64,000 bases of DNA from positions 58,855,403 through 58,919,402 of the forward strand of contig CM046303.1 in NCBI GenBank assembly GCA_025267735.1, given 5' to 3'. A program made the position numbers and the translations under genes. The DNA is from Mactra quadrangularis (lineage: Eukaryota; Mollusca; Bivalvia; Venerida; Mactridae). Every line of letters starts with the position of its first letter. Position 1 is the first letter of the stretch. This document shows, one piece after another, positions 1 through 13,959 of this stretch. Below the pieces are notes generated by a model. That model was not told the origin of the DNA. It made no database searches and saw only the letters and a list, made by a program, of their open reading frames with translations.

Positions 1-279
1 ACACGTAACCCTTTTTATGAATCATTATACAAGTAGCATAATCACAACATTTCGCGACCACTCTTGCCTTTTAAAACAGTAGTAAAATGAACTTTTAGTT
101 GTACAAAGTGTTTGTTACTAGTACATTGTAGTTAGACATTTGTGTTGTGAATATGGTCTGGGACACAAACATGCCAAGTTTTATTTTAGAATGTGTACAT
201 TATTTACAGAGTATTATTAGGACTTAATCCCAGTCAATAACACTTTTAGACAATTTCTTTGCATTATTTTTTTACTGAG

Positions 280-560
280 ATTTACGCCGTGTCAACACAG
301 TTAAGATCATTTTACGGCGTCATGCGCACCTAACCTAGCTTTCCAGGACCTTTGTCTGTAACCAGCACTCACGTACTCTCCCACAAGGCCAGAAACCTCT
401 CCATATTATCTAATCAATGGAGGAAAATCGACATTATCGTCAGATTTCCATGGAAGGGTATAACCTTTCCGGGTGGGATTCGAACCCGTAACCCCTTTAT
501 TCAAAGCACTACAATGTATTATATTTGGAGCAACATTCGTATAGAAGGTGATACTTACCT
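280..560 (-). mobile_element. tRNA-derived SINE, minus strand
   Basis: Reverse strand: a box-B-like GGGTTCGAATCCCACCCGG (about 470-490), then a body with GAGTGCTGGTTACAG and a GCTAGGTTAGGTGCGC core, ending in GTTGACACGGCGTAAA near 285. The same core is found at 39925 and 43228, and the same tail at 44155. Confidence 0.6.
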
Positions 561-966
561 AACCAAGTTATATTCTCAATCACCGCGTTGACAATTTCAT
601 CTTCCTTTGGTTTTGAATTAATTTCATAATACAATGATTCAGTGGCTGTTCGTATCCCAGCCATTTTACTTGCTGAATATAATATATATGATGAATATAA
701 TATTTGTGTTTACTTTTAACTACCATATTAATGTACGATTTATATGTAATAATGTGTATTTGTCATTTAATAATTAAATGTATATCCATGCATGAAAACA
801 AAAATAATTGTTTATGACCTGACAGTTTAAATCTCACGAACATGAACTTTTTTAAAGGTTTTGATGAGCTTTCTAAAACTTTATCATTTGAAGACCTTTT
901 TACGATCAAAATTCCGATACACTACATTTACACATTTCGCAATAAGAATTTGGAACATGTTATAAG

Positions 967-1938
967 CATGGTGGCAATATCACGTGACTATGACATCACA
1001 CATTCTACGGTTTGACGAAAAAAAAACAGTGAAAAATCAGTATCGATTTAACGTTTTAATTAGCTGTGAGTATTTTTTCTTGACATATTTCAACGATACC
1101 TATGCGAGGCTAAGCAGAAAAACACAACTGACGTATGAGATGTAATGCGCAGCAAAAAGTGAACACTATTCGGCTTAGCCTCGAGTAGGTATCATTTAAA
1201 TCTGACCATATTTGAAAAAGTTAAACTTCTTCATTTATTAAACGCCTATTTCTATATTACATATTCTATGGCGGTTTACAAAAATTAAATAATAATAATA
1301 AATAAATAAAAACCCTCCACCATCAATACATAATGTATATACAATTACACAAAACAAAACAAAATTTATCACACATGATGTTATATAGTGTGTTTGTGTA
1401 TTTTGTGCTGTTTTTACTTGTACTGTTTTTATTGAGTTTTTTATATTTTAAGTTTATTGGACCTACATCATTCACATCTCATGATGAGACTAATGTTTAC
1501 ATTTTTTTTTTAAATTATTTGATGTTAAAAGTTGGTGTCCTGAACAGTATAACATGATGCTACTCTTAACCGGACTTGTCCTGAACAGGGTAACATAACG
1601 CCACTGTTGACCACACATTTCCCTATAGGTGTCGAAACATCACCTTTAAAGAAGGCCCCTTAATACATCCCCAAAGGTGTCAAACATCACCTTTAAAGGG
1701 ACCCCTTATTTTAAGCAGTAATGCAGTCATATAAAAAAGGTATGCAATGACAGAGAGCGAGGCAATCGTCATTCTCACCTCATAATGTATTCACTTAATA
1801 TATTTACCATTGTTTGTTAAGGCATTAACTATGAAAGACTTACAACTCTTTTAAACATTGAATTGATGCGTAATGTTTTGTTTTCTTCTTCAATCCATAG
1901 CATTTGTCATGCCGTAGTCACGTGGTATTGCCACCGTG
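967..1938. mobile_element. Inverted-repeat element, about 0.97 kb
   Basis: Left end CATGGTGGCAATATCACGTG (967) and right end CACGTGGTATTGCCACCGTG (to 1938) are inverted copies over about 30 bp. Inside is a smaller fold-back (1095-1193, GATACC...GAGGCTAAGC) and a direct repeat GGTGTC-AAACATCACCTTTAAAG at 1626-1700. No transposase and no obvious target duplication. Confidence 0.5.
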
Positions 1939-2354
1939 AAATGACTAATGGTTATATTGATACCTACCTTTTGGTATATCTGTAAACAACTAGGCATGTT
2001 TTGATAATAATGATTCGGCTACAATTAGTATCTGAACCTATGTATTTCAATACCAAATACACATCCAGCATCTAATTGTCTAGTTAGCAATACAAAGGAC
2101 ACCATTTAAATACTTCCAATTACAGTTATGTAGTTTTGCACAAACATAAACAACAATTTTGGCAAAAGTCAATTTAATCACTGTTTTGTGATAACCATCA
2201 AGATTCGGCAATACAATACTTATACTAGTAAAAATGATTTCATGAACAAATATCTGGTCAAATCAGTGTTTTGTAATAGTTTGTTAATTGTTTAATCATG
2301 TACAAAATGTATGTCCTTAGTGCATGTCCAAATATTACAAAAGTTATTGTGTTT

Positions 2355-2855
2355 TACCTCACCTAAGCACGGAGTGCTTAAGATGAGCTATTGTGATAGG
2401 TCTTTGTCTGCCGTACGTCGTACGTCGAGTGTCAACAAGTTCATCAAACATCTTCTTGTCAAAGACAATAAGGCCTAAGTTACCAAATTTTAGCACAATC
2501 ACCTAAAGTTTCTTTACAAAGATTATTCAAATTATGCGGCTACTCCTTAATGCAATATTGACCCCCGCCATTGTGGTCAACAAATTAAAATAAGGAAATG
2601 TGAACAGAATCGTCTTCTTACTAACTGTTAGACCCAGAGCTTTCATATTTGGCATGTAGCATCATCTTAAGAGCCTCTACAAGGATTTTTCAAATTGCGT
2701 CACTGGGGTTAAAATTGGCACTATATTTACACAGAATCATGAAAAGAAATGTTGCAAAATATTATTCACTTAAACTGTAAGGCCTAGAGCTTTCGTATTT
2801 AGCACGTAGCCGTAGGTGAGCGATCCAGGGCCCTCGGGCCTCTCGTGTCTTATCA
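2355..2855 (+). repeat. Dispersed mollusc-type repeat
   Basis: Begins TTACCTCACCTAAGCACGGA, has GATGAGCTATTGTGATAG, then a CGTACGTCGTACGTCGAG core, and ends GTGAGCGATCCAGGGCCCTCGGGCCTCTCGTG. From memory this architecture (TGAGC near both ends, CGTCG repeats, GGGCC-rich end) is a widespread bivalve repeat. Two internal copies of an AGACCTAGAGCTTTCATATTTGGCA-like block suggest internal duplication. Confidence 0.55.
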
Positions 2856-2859
2856 TACT

Positions 2860-4189
2860 CGTACATGACCTTTTTGTACTTTGTTACATGTTGCTTTTAG
2901 CTTTACATTGTTTTGAAAAACGTCGTATACTGTATTCAATATAGCACGAACTTATTCACCCTGTAATAAGCGTACTTTATTGTACAAATGTCTCACTACC
3001 CATCTTGTCTGCTCTGTTGGCATTCGGTAATAGAATCCAAATAACATGTTCTATCGTAAGGCGGAAAATTTGGCTTTGTCGAAAGTCAAGTATATATTTA
3101 GCTTGTTGTATAGTATTCGATATATATCGGATAGTTTGACTTCGGTGTTGCTTGTTAAAAAAAACTTTGTTTTGTTCATTGACTTAAGTGATTTAGATAT
3201 TGTTTATTGTGTTACAAATGTACAGATGATGTTATGTAGACATATTTTGCTTTAGTGGTTTCAGATGTAATGTCAACGACTGCGTTAAGTCATATTTATG
3301 ATGTCAACATTGACGATACTTAATTTTATTGCATGTATGGCTGAAATTGGTGTAAACAATAAGTCAAATAGGTTGTTTTGACTCACCTTTTGCTGCATTT
3401 TTGAAGTGGCAAAGGCATAAATCAGATCGAGTTGGCCATTATATCTGAAAACACTCTGGGAAATCGTATGATTATATGATATTGTACTTATATATATACA
3501 TGTATGATTACTAATACATTATCATCGTTATTTCGTATGCAAAATATCTTCTAAATCAAAATTGTCTTTGTTGTCATTTTTCTTAGGCATTTTCTCTGTA
3601 CTGGTATGGCATTGGTAAAAGTGGTCTTTTGTAGGAATAATCAAAGTTTACCCTTGCATGATCACTATTCTGACCTCTTGACAAATGTGGTATCCACATA
3701 TTATGTCCAAAAATCCAGTTGACTAACGTTGATAAGCGTTCATCGAAAGTTAATGTAAATTAATGGCATTTTATAGTCTGTGTTTCATGCTTACGCACGT
3801 CCACCGACTTTACAGCTATTACCCATGGTCATCGGGTTACTGGTATCTATCTATCAAACTCCCTGACTAGTCTTTTACTCCGTATTTTAGTGCAGCCGAC
3901 CAAACTAACAACGAATGTGTCTTCTATGCACAAATTTACAGCACATGACCAACAATAAAATTTGCCTGAATAAAATCATAATTCTGGACGGTCAACGTAG
4001 GAGTGGAAATGCTCTCAGGACAGTCGTTGATATATTTTAGCATGTTCCAGCGACTATGGTTCACTTAGGTTATAGTATATATCGGACAAAGCATGGAAGG
4101 TGCAGTAGACTTTTATTAATAGTCCAAGTAGTTCAGTGAAATGTATTTGACTTAAGCATTATCAAATGAAGACATGTGATCATTCAGAC
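2860..4189. other. AT-rich noncoding stretch
   Basis: Only short open frames without domain likeness, for example 69 codons at 3046. Nothing else recognised. Confidence 0.6.
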
Positions 4190-4560
4190 ATAATGCTAAG
4201 TATCGGTTACTTGTGATATCATCATGCAAATGATTTGATTTTATGGTTGAAGTTCAATTATTTCCAATAGATTAATAGAATTGTGCAATGTCATTATATT
4301 TTTTCAGCATTTCAACGTAACCTTGATTGCCCAATCAGTCTGTGAACCATTAATTCCTCTCGATCAAGACGAGATACGGCAAGTATAGCATTTTAATCAG
4401 GAGACGAGTCGTTCTATAATTGGATTTATATATCTACTAGCATATTCAACTCAGAAACACACTGTTCAAGATTAAGGAGATTGAAGTAAACACGACTTCA
4501 TTTCTGTCTGACCTTACACAACTGAGGCGATTTATAGCTTTAAATGCAGGATGTTTAATA
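4190..4560. repeat. Old duplicate paired with 13960-14290
   Basis: AACCTTGATTGCCCAATCAG...TTAATCAG-AGACGA...GTCTGACCTTACACAA corresponds to AACCTTGATTACCCCAATTA...TTAATCAGACGACA...GTCTGACCTTATACAA near 14048-14260. A further short block at 5168-5250 matches 9632-9705 (TGACCTAGG-ATCATCAAT). Noncoding. Confidence 0.7.
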
Positions 4561-4926
4561 AAAGATGTACAAGTTGGAGCTAAAGAGTTTACGTCTCAAT
4601 ACATACGCTAATGGTATTAGCTAAATGCTATATAGCCAATCCTTTTAATATCATAAAGGCAAGTACACATGTCAACATCTTATCCAGTGTTAAAGAAATT
4701 ATGAGCCTACATATACGCTTCAAATTGATAGTTTAAGATTTAGGCGAAGTCACAAGAACTAAATGAAAAAGTATCAAGAAACAAAACGGATTATGTTCAC
4801 TACAACCTTTTAATGGAAACAAATGACATTGCTAATTAAACATACGTATGATTAAAAGCAGTTAATACCTTATTTACATTCAACTTCAAACTATTTAGTT
4901 ATTCCTGTCTAATATAAACCATATAA

Positions 4927-5105
4927 AAGCCGCCCGGCTGGCTCAGTAGGTAGCACGCAATTCTACTGATCGAGGGCTTAGTAGTTGGTTAATAGCTAAA
5001 TCCAGAGATTTAGCCTTTCCAGGAGGAGTGAGTAGGTTGACTGACCACCGTTATATGACCTATACAATGTGTTGCTACGGCGTTAAACCCAACAAAAACA
5101 AACTT
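4927..5105 (+). mobile_element. tRNA-derived SINE, internally deleted
   Basis: Head GCCGCCCGGCTGGCTCAGTA with box A, then GATCGAGGG joins directly to the distal body (GTTGGTTAATAGCTAAATCC, CCAGGAGGAGTGAGTAGGTT) and the tail TGTTGCTACGGCGTTAAACC + AACAAAAACAAAC. Box B and about 130 bp present in the 27535 and 56137 copies are missing. Confidence 0.8.
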
Positions 5106-5250
5106 AACATATAAAGCATATAAGGGTATTGAATAAATGATTTACCGTAACGGTGATATCTTTTATAATATATATAAACATATATCTTGACTTTTAATGG
5201 ATAACATGCCACAACAGTGTGATAGAGGTGACCTAGGTATCATCAATTAG

Positions 5251-7744
5251 GATAAAATATAGGAATGTAATTATATATAATAAAACTATGCCTTAAAGGG
5301 AGTCTGAAACATATCAGTAACTGCGACTGTTAAAAATCATTTAATCTAAATAAACATTCTCACAAAATATTCTCAATGTAATTAAGATAATGTATACAAA
5401 CACGTTCCCCTTTTATACGTTTACACACCTAAGATTTCTGAACTACGATAGACTTCAGACAGTTACAAATATTAAAACTTTTCCCATCATGACCATTGAC
5501 CAATTAACTTCATGTGTAAGGATTTTCCTTCATATTATGAAAATATTCATTTTTTAATCTAGATATCAACCTTTTCCTGTTAATTAAATTAAGATCTACT
5601 TTGGTCGGAACTGAAATGCCTTCATAAATATGGTGCAAATATTACGTTTCAAGTACTAAAACATTCAACTGATCGTCAAGTTCTATAAGGTCGTGCATAA
5701 AAACCAAAGTTACTTTCTATCGACAAAAATGAATTGCTGTTATACGTTTAAAACATCTTCTCACTTAATGTAATGTCTGACCTAAGATTAATAGTTGTCT
5801 GTCTGTATGGAGATATCAGAAAAACCTGAACTTATACCAAAGGTTTCCTAGACAAGGGAAGTGTTACGACACTGCTTGAAGTAGAAACTATACCAAAGTT
5901 TATATGCGTCATAAACATGTCTCAGACTACTTAAAAATGTAAGAATTGTGAATGTAACACAGACTTATGCGAAATAAGCATTTAATTTTCAATTTGATTT
6001 GTCAAAGATACTGGAATGATAACGACGTGTAAAAGCACTGTCTGTAAACGAAAATGAGAAAGAAATAGGTGTTACATTAAATATATCAGAAGCAATGATA
6101 CAAAAGTGTTTAAATCTAACAGAAATTAAATGAACAAAACAAGTTTTTTTCTGAATATTTTGATTTTTTGTAATAGCTTCTGACTACATGTATATTATCG
6201 ACTACAACACAACCAATCTCCATAAACAGATATCCTGTAGAGCGTTGTCGTTAGCGAGTAGGCGAGCGGAAAATTTTAGATCGGGTTTTAATAAGATTGC
6301 AACACAACTAAAAACAAAGAAAAACACGGCCTTCCTCAACCAAATATATTTTGTTAACTATTCCTGTAGAAAATTATTCAGTAAGCCTTCAAAAGTAAAA
6401 TAAGATCAGACAACAGTCTATATTAATCTTGATGAAATGTTCTAATTTTCGTTCATTACTTTCAAACACATTCATGATAAGATAGTTAAGTAAATTGTTC
6501 ACGACATTTATCAAGCGTTCGAAAAATGAGTTTCTCTTTATCTCTTTAAATGCGATTAATGACAGTCTATTCTAAATTCTCATCGATTCAGTGTATTTCC
6601 GTAAGCTTAACTAATCATTCGTCTGTAGTATAAGCACAGCGAATACATATCCATAAATACTAATTGGCTAATACGGAACAGCATCAGATCTGCTAAAACA
6701 TGTCCCTAAGAAATTAAGTGTTCAAGATTGTTATCTAATGTCTAGCATATGTAGGCCTACTAATATAATCATGCAGAAAAACAGTATCAAGAAAACTAAC
6801 GTTAAGTTTTTAACGAACCAAAGATACAGGCCTTGTTTGCACAAAATGAAGTTGATACAAATATCAAATCACTACCAGGATGAAAGAAGAAATAAAAAGC
6901 CAATAACAAATCTTCGTCAACGAGTGTAGTTAACAATAATTACACACCGCTTCCTTTGTTTAACATGGGTTGATATATTTCGGAACTTCCTTGTAAAACA
7001 AAAGATTTCATGTGAGCGAGCTGTTCTTTTTTATGTGGGCGAGTTAATATTTAGATATCAACCCGGCCACGTGAAAAAGAAATACCTGCCCTCGTGAAAT
7101 TATAATTCGAGTGATAAATGGTACTTACTCTACGTGTAAATTTAGAATCTAGAATAAACACGAGCTTTTTAATTTTGATATTGTATTAAATACAAAACTT
7201 ATTGTTTTTCCATGAAATGTTTATTACAAAACTTAAATAGTTTCGAAAATATAAACAATACTTTAGATTTCTTCTAAAGTAATGAAATATGAATATGTTG
7301 TATTTATTCACGTAATGATGTTAGTAGTGATGTTAACCACCTAAAATACTTCAACTTCTGGATCATTGACTTACGATATTACTATAAAATAAGATATGAT
7401 CGAGAACAAGAATGTGAAATAACGTAAAACAGGCGTAAAATTGCGTAATTTACCGGAAATGATCTAATGGCATTGAATGAGAACAAAATACAACCCTGAA
7501 TAAAAATTAAACAATAGAAAATCCAGAAACTTATTTATGCATTTATTGTTAATTAAGTTAATAAACAAAACAAAAAAAGCATGCATTCAAAACTACGCTC
7601 TATACCTGTTCATTAATAGTTTCAGATCCACTTAAACGCTCATGAGAGAAAAAGATGCACCCAAGTCAAATTCGTTTGCAAAAATGTAGTCCATGTACAT
7701 GTCGATGTACATGTGTAACTAATCACTCGAATCGTTGTGTAAGT
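5251..7744. other. AT-rich noncoding stretch
   Basis: Short frames at 6188 and 6738 show no signal peptide or domain. Nothing recognised. Confidence 0.6.
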
Positions 7745-7900
7745 CGGATATTAACCTCGTGCTACGGATTTTCTGTGTTAAAACAACATGGCATTGGACT
7801 TCTCAAAACCCTCAAACGCTTCGCGTTTTCGGATTTTTACGAGAAGTCCGCGCCCAGGTTGTTCTAACTCAGAAAACCTTCGCACTCAGTTAATATCCTT
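7745..7900. repeat. Fold-back element
   Basis: GGATATTAACCTCGTGCTAC...GGACTTCTC on the left and GAGAAGTCC...GCACTCAGTTAATATCC on the right are imperfect inverted arms of about 60 bp, with a loop rich in CGCTTCGCG. The 70-codon frame at 7655-7867 reads across it and is not considered real. Confidence 0.6.
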
Positions 7901-10169
7901 TACATCCATTGACAATGTATTTAAATATTGACAGACATTTTCAATAAATTTGATATTCTAGAGCTATGATCTAATTTAGTCTTATGGTAATTACCTCGAC
8001 AACTGAATAAAAGTCTCAATAGCTCCATTTTTATAATACCATTATGTTCAAATTAAAGTTTTCTTTGAAAACGTTAGTATATTGGACATATATTAAATGT
8101 ATAGAGACAATTTGCGTAAGCAAATGGAAGAAAAAATATTTTTCTGTGTGTCAAAGGCTAAAATTCATAAAAATATACTACTGGCTTGGATTATTCTTTA
8201 AGTTGCTGTATCTGTCTGTAACCGCTTGTAAAACGTGAAAACGTATGCAACTAAAGCAAAGAAAGAACGATGTACATGCATAACAGAATAATACAATACC
8301 ATCAATTCAAAGCAAATGTAAAGAGTGAACAAAATTGGCTTATATACGACCGCAGACATCTAACTTTTAGTTTCCAAGTACATGTAACAAGATGGATACA
8401 GAAAAAATCGTGTTTTATGAAATCAAGGTAAACACGTACAGAAGTAAGCTTAATTTCAATACGAAAAAGGAGTAAAATGAGGTCCTCCGTGGCAAATATT
8501 AATAGGGAAATACATAGAATAACCACAGATACATTAATGGATTAGTAGAAGAAGTTTCTATAAATATTATAAGACTAATAGCTTAAAACTAATGTTACAA
8601 CAACGGGAATAACATAAGAGATCTAACAATAACACACTAAGAGGTTGTTGACAGTATGTTTTCCTTAAAACCAAAAGTGCTTGTATGACAGAACATTAAT
8701 TGATTTTGCAATTTTTTATATCTTAGAATTAAGAACAAAGTAAAAATAAAGTATAACAGTACGTGAATAGTTGTTGCAGATATTCGTTTTAGAATTCAGT
8801 ATATAAACGATTTTTTAATTGCAGTGATAATAAAACCCTGACACAATTTATATAGCCTAAACAAAAACAAACACAATAAGTATTACTTTACGAGATAGAA
8901 ACATGTAGAATTTACAGCCTAATTCAGTCGTTATATAAGATGGGTTTCATTTCACAAGAAGTTTTTAGTGCACTTGAGATAATGCAACTCTACCGTAAAG
9001 CTGTCAAGAAACACACGTTAAGAGAGAGAAGTAAGTATGATATAATGTTACTTAAACACAAAAAGTTAATTATATGTCTAATGCTATGTCTGGATACACT
9101 TGCATCAGAATATATTGATTTGCATTTCATCGCAACGAAACCTTTAGTGGAAATTGTCTGAGAGAGGCAGTTCAATTTATTGCACAAACTTTGTACAGAT
9201 ATCATCCAGAATCGAATTGAGGTTGAAATGCCCAAGACGCAACTTGCAATACGAATGGCTGAACAATATACGATAACTGATTTTGAAATTGATCAAAATG
9301 AATATCAACATTTTTGGTTACTATGGCAGGAATACGGTGCTTCTTGAGCAACCAAGATTATAGTTGAGAGACCACCATACATCTAATGGTAATACAACAT
9401 CAAAATTGATAACGTAAGCACATCTATTAAACCAACAGAATGTTTTGAAGCATTTCATTTCTCTAGTTGCCCGCATGTCATATCGAGTCAAATATGTACA
9501 ATTCGCCTATAAAAGTAGCTGTGTATTAAAGTTCTTTTTCACTTTGCATGATTAAAAACTTTTCATGTTTATATACTGTATGAACCACATATTAAACAGG
9601 CATAGATGTAGTATGTTGTACTTATACAATGTGATTTATATATCTCGACTATTGATGAATCACATGTCTCAAGAGTGTAATGCACTTGACCTAGGATACA
9701 TCAATGATTACAACGCTAACCTCAAAAACAAATATCAATATATACCAAATAATGTCGTCGTAATATGGGTGAAGGAAGTTACCATTTTCATTTCCATACG
9801 CAGTACTTAACTACACTAAACAAACGTCAAATATTTGTCTTTGAAAGCAGATGTGTTTAAAAAAACAATAAATAACTGTAATAACAGAGATATCTTCCGT
9901 GAAAAATTTATATTAATTCTCGTCCTAAAGTATCTCCTTTTTGAAAATTGTATCCCATGAAATTTTGTTTGATATGAATAAAAAAATGAAATAAAACGTG
10001 TTTGATAGTAGATCATAAAACATAAAACATGAACATACATATTACAATTGTATCAATTTAAAACCTACAATATTTTTGAGAATGTATAAAAAAACATGTT
10101 TGGTAACCCCTCATTAGTCATTTAAGCAAGATCATTCCTTTCAATCTCACTTTCACACACAGAAACCTT
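7901..10169. other. AT-rich noncoding stretch
   Basis: A 73-codon plus frame at 8940 overlaps an 81-codon minus frame; neither resembles a known protein. The block at 9630-9710 is an old duplicate of 5168-5250. Confidence 0.55.
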
Positions 10170-10230
10170 GTATATGGATATATATGTATAATAATATGGA
10201 TATATATGTATAATAATATGGATGTATAAT
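10170..10230. repeat. Short tandem repeat, about 24-bp unit
   Basis: ATATGGATATATATGTATAA-TA repeated two and a half times. Confidence 0.8.
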
Positions 10231-10799
10231 TGTTAATTGTTGATTCTTAAGCGGGCATACCTTTTTTAAAAGTCTCAATAAACAATGATTACTGTTGAAA
10301 GGTTTCAGAAGCCAGTATTAAAAAGACCGTATTAATCGCAACAAGCTTGTTTTTTAAGCTTCTCCCAAGCAAACAACATTAAGGTCAAATGCACTCTCTG
10401 TCGAGTTAAAGGATGAGTTCAATTTGTTATTATTTGTTCATTTACGCTTATGTTGGGACAAGTATGAAGTTTGTGCCCCCTAGATCCTAGCTTAAACCCC
10501 TGCTGCAATTGTTTTCCCACTGTCCGTTTTATGAGAGAAATCCACTAGGTTCTTGTTTCCGTTATTTTTGTCATTTTTATAACAAAAAAGTGTTAAACGT
10601 CTAAAAGAGTTCCGTCTTTGCTTTTTGACTGTGTTAGACTCATTTCTTTTTCAAAACCTTCCAGGTTTGCTGAATTCTAGGGTTTGCTATTGTTTGAAGA
10701 AACAGTGTTAATTTGGGTTTTAAACGATTTTACATTGGAAAGAAGATTGCTTTAATGATAAATTATTTATTCTGATTTTACATTATTTCCGGTCACGGA

Positions 10800-11250
10800 A
10801 GACAAATGTAGTACAAATACATGTTTTATAAATGAATTGTTCACGACATGTAGTACAAATACATGCTTTATAGAATTATTATTCAGGATATGTAGTACAC
10901 ATACATGCTTTATTTAATAGATTGTTCACGATATGTCATAAAAATACACGTTTTATAGATTTATTGTTGACGATATGCAGTACAAATACATATTTTATAG
11001 AATTATTTTTACGATATGTAGTATAAATACAGGTTTTATAGATTTATTGTTGACGATATGCAGTACAAATACATATTTTATAGAATTATTTTTACGATAT
11101 GTAGTATAAATACAAGTTTTATAGATTTATTGTTGACGATATGTAGTACAAATACATATTTTATAGAATTATTTTTACGATATGTAGTATAAATACCGGT
11201 TTTATAGATTTATTGTTGACGATATGTAGTACAAATACAGGTTTTATAAA
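10800..11250. repeat. Minisatellite, 41-42 bp unit with 83-bp dimers
   Basis: About ten copies of ACGATATGTAGTACAAATAC + A-TTTTATAGATTTATTGTTG. From about 10955 onward two alternating variants (ATTTATTGTTGACG and AATTATTTTTACG types) repeat as an 83-bp higher-order unit, so the array grew by dimer amplification. Confidence 0.9.
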
Positions 11251-12260
11251 TGTTTGTTAGACTGTTGCTCAGAATACGTTCAATTTGATACAAAGAAACC
11301 TTCATCTCACTGTTAATTACCTGTCCTAGTGTCTGGATAAAACGTGATAAAACAAGAATAACTTCATTTGCATGTTGTTGCAATTTAAAGTGAAAGTTGT
11401 CTGAGCGGTTCTTCAGTTTGTTGGACAAAAATGGAATGGGGTATTTACGGACAATGAACCTAGATTGCATTAAGATTAAGTCGCAGTTTTCATTTGTAGT
11501 TATATATTGAATTTGATATAATTTGATATTTGATACAACAAATCGAATATAATATAACCTAAATACGATCGCATTATCACACGCCCAACAAAGTGTGTGC
11601 ATATTGGTACGTGGTAATAGAAAATGTATCGAGAGGCACACAAGAAATATTGTAGAAATCGTTTGAAAGTACAAATGCAAAAACAGTTGTATACAAGGAA
11701 GAAGTTGCGAACAAGCCGCATCTTTAAAAAATGAAAGCATTAATGCCCATTTGGAACATTAAGATTCTCATTTTTATAGCAAATCTGTGTTTCAATATCA
11801 ACAACAACAATGAACAACAACAATGAATTGCCATTTCGTGATAATGTAAAAACACCCAACAAGTGTGTAAATGTTAAACAGCTGCGACAACAACAACAAC
11901 GCAATGATTAATGACAGTAAACAGTATTAATACTAATGTAAAAAATAAGTACGATGTAATCTACGAAATGTTTTTGCATTACAGAAAGATACAATAAGAT
12001 TCCCTAAGATTTAATCAATGCATAGTTCTAAACAAATGTTAGCGAGTGAAAAAACTGGCAGGTTTTAATAACGACCTTAGAAGACTTAGTGTGTTATGCA
12101 AAAACTATTGTTTTTATGAAGACTTGGAAAACACTAGTAGACAAACTTAGTTTTACCAGGATTACATTCAGTTCCTCGGTGACAAGTATTAATGTAAGAA
12201 GTTTTAAAGAAAAACAGTCATTGAGATATGTTTTACAAATATAAAAGTTCATTGCAAATA
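11251..12260. other. Stretch with a long minus-strand frame of unknown meaning
   Basis: A 176-codon minus frame (11740 to 11210) ends inside the minisatellite. It is hydrophobic at the start and more protein-like at the end (helix-forming around 11270-11400), yet matches no family I know. (CAA)n-rich sequence is at 11800-11900. Confidence 0.4.
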
Positions 12261-12641
12261 CAGTACCCACAAAAGGTTGGAGACATTTTCACTTTGTAAG
12301 CCTACTACATAAGTTTTTTCAAAAATTTGATAACCAATCATTTTGAAATGATTTTAGTTAAGCTTATGAATTTGTTATGGTACTTTTTGAAGTTAAGACT
12401 ACCAAATGAGCTTAAAATCTATGATATCGAAAATACAATATAATTACGTTGAACTTTGTTTTGGAGGTTTTATTATATCAGATGCTAAATTTTACAAGTG
12501 TGATGCATTCTCAAAATTTGTTTTCATTTATCACCAACAATGTTAGATTTATCAACAATGATGGTTCTACCAAAAACTTTCATCTATATTTAAAATCTTT
12601 TTTTTAAATTTCCTTTGTCTCCAAATTTTTGCTGGGTACTG
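12261..12641. mobile_element. TA-flanked MITE, 381 bp
   Basis: Terminal inverted repeats CAGTACCCACAAAAGGTTGG (left) and, reversed, CAGTACCCAGCAAAAATTTG (right), flanked by TA on both sides (12259-12260, 12642-12643). CAGT termini plus a TA duplication suit the Tc1/mariner/pogo superfamily. No coding sequence. Confidence 0.8.
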
Positions 12642-12643
12642 TA

Positions 12644-13959
12644 CTTGTTTAATAGGTTGCAGCAACGAAGAAAAGACGATGTGGTTTCTCTTAAGATATA
12701 TAAGATATAATTTATAATGTTTGTTCAAATTAAAATATGTAGCAAATTCATTTATTTTTTCAATCTGTTAACCAATCAAAGTGTTTGGCATAATACATTA
12801 TGGTCCTGGTAATTCAACGAAATGACATCAAATTATTTACTCACTCCAAACAGAACCTTATCAATTCTTTAAAACGTTTAAACATACCATGTGTACAAAG
12901 TATGCATTGCTTATTATCCGTTCTATGCTATCGAGTTTCTTGCCATTGTATGTATAGACTATTGGTTAGAATAGATATCACTTGCAAAGAAGATTGACAG
13001 TCTTTCTATACATTCATGAAATTGACTTCATACACGTATCATTCGAACTTAAAACATGTAGAGGAAAATGAACTGTAGATTATACATAGCCTTAATGGAT
13101 TAAAATGATGCAGAAGTTCTCTTACAACCAACATCAACTAGGCAGATTATACTTTCAAAAGTAATGCCATTTAAATCATAACTGATAACTTTGTTTCCCG
13201 TAGGTTCGTAACTAGTCAGTACAACAAATGTTAATAAAGATACTGAGTTTATTATAATCGGAATATGTTTTGTCAGATTAAACTTATTTAAAGTGCAAAC
13301 TGTTGTTAGCTAGTATATTAAAATGCATGTTGGTTGGTATATACAACCAAAAACATCTAGAAATAAAGATAACATTTCATAGTAAAAAGAAAAATTATAC
13401 CAATAGAATAAGGCATCGCAAGTCAGCGGTTATCATTAAACAATATATATCATTATCAAAAAAGTAAAAGAGACTGTCCAAGCAGAATCTGAATCAATGA
13501 ACTAAATCATAAAACACTTGTGATAGCAGCAAATAATATCCAAATGTATATGGTAAATAAAACACACGAACATGATTGCAAACAAAACAATATAACACAA
13601 GGATGGACATGTAACGCCAGACACTGTACAAGTATTTAAATAATACTATGTCCAATATCTACAACCTGAACATAAACAAACTATGAACAACTTGGATGAT
13701 TGCAAAAAAGGTTAAATGTGCGAGAATGAGCGATACAAACTAAGATTTGAACAACAAGGAAGTTGGTGAATTTTAAAGACAACTCTATTCCACTTGGACA
13801 ACGAGTTATGTCAAAATAATTGTTACTGATTCTTAGATCAAATGAATATCAGTCACTTCAATAACGATGAAGCAGACTTTAATTAATTGTTAAAATTACA
13901 CATTTTAACAGATGAAGACGATCATGCACTAAGCGCTAAAAGTTAACCACCAGTTATGT
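12644..13959. other. AT-rich noncoding stretch
   Basis: No recognisable genes or repeats beyond low-complexity tracts. Confidence 0.6.

Noticed and set aside
7655..7867. Cys-rich 70-codon frame (C-S-P-C-T-C-R-C-T-C)
   Set aside because: No signal peptide, the cysteines come from a CATGTACATGT repeat, and the frame runs through a fold-back element.
10800..11250. CRISPR-like regularly spaced repeats
   Set aside because: No unique spacers; units are contiguous and the genome is eukaryotic. It is a minisatellite.
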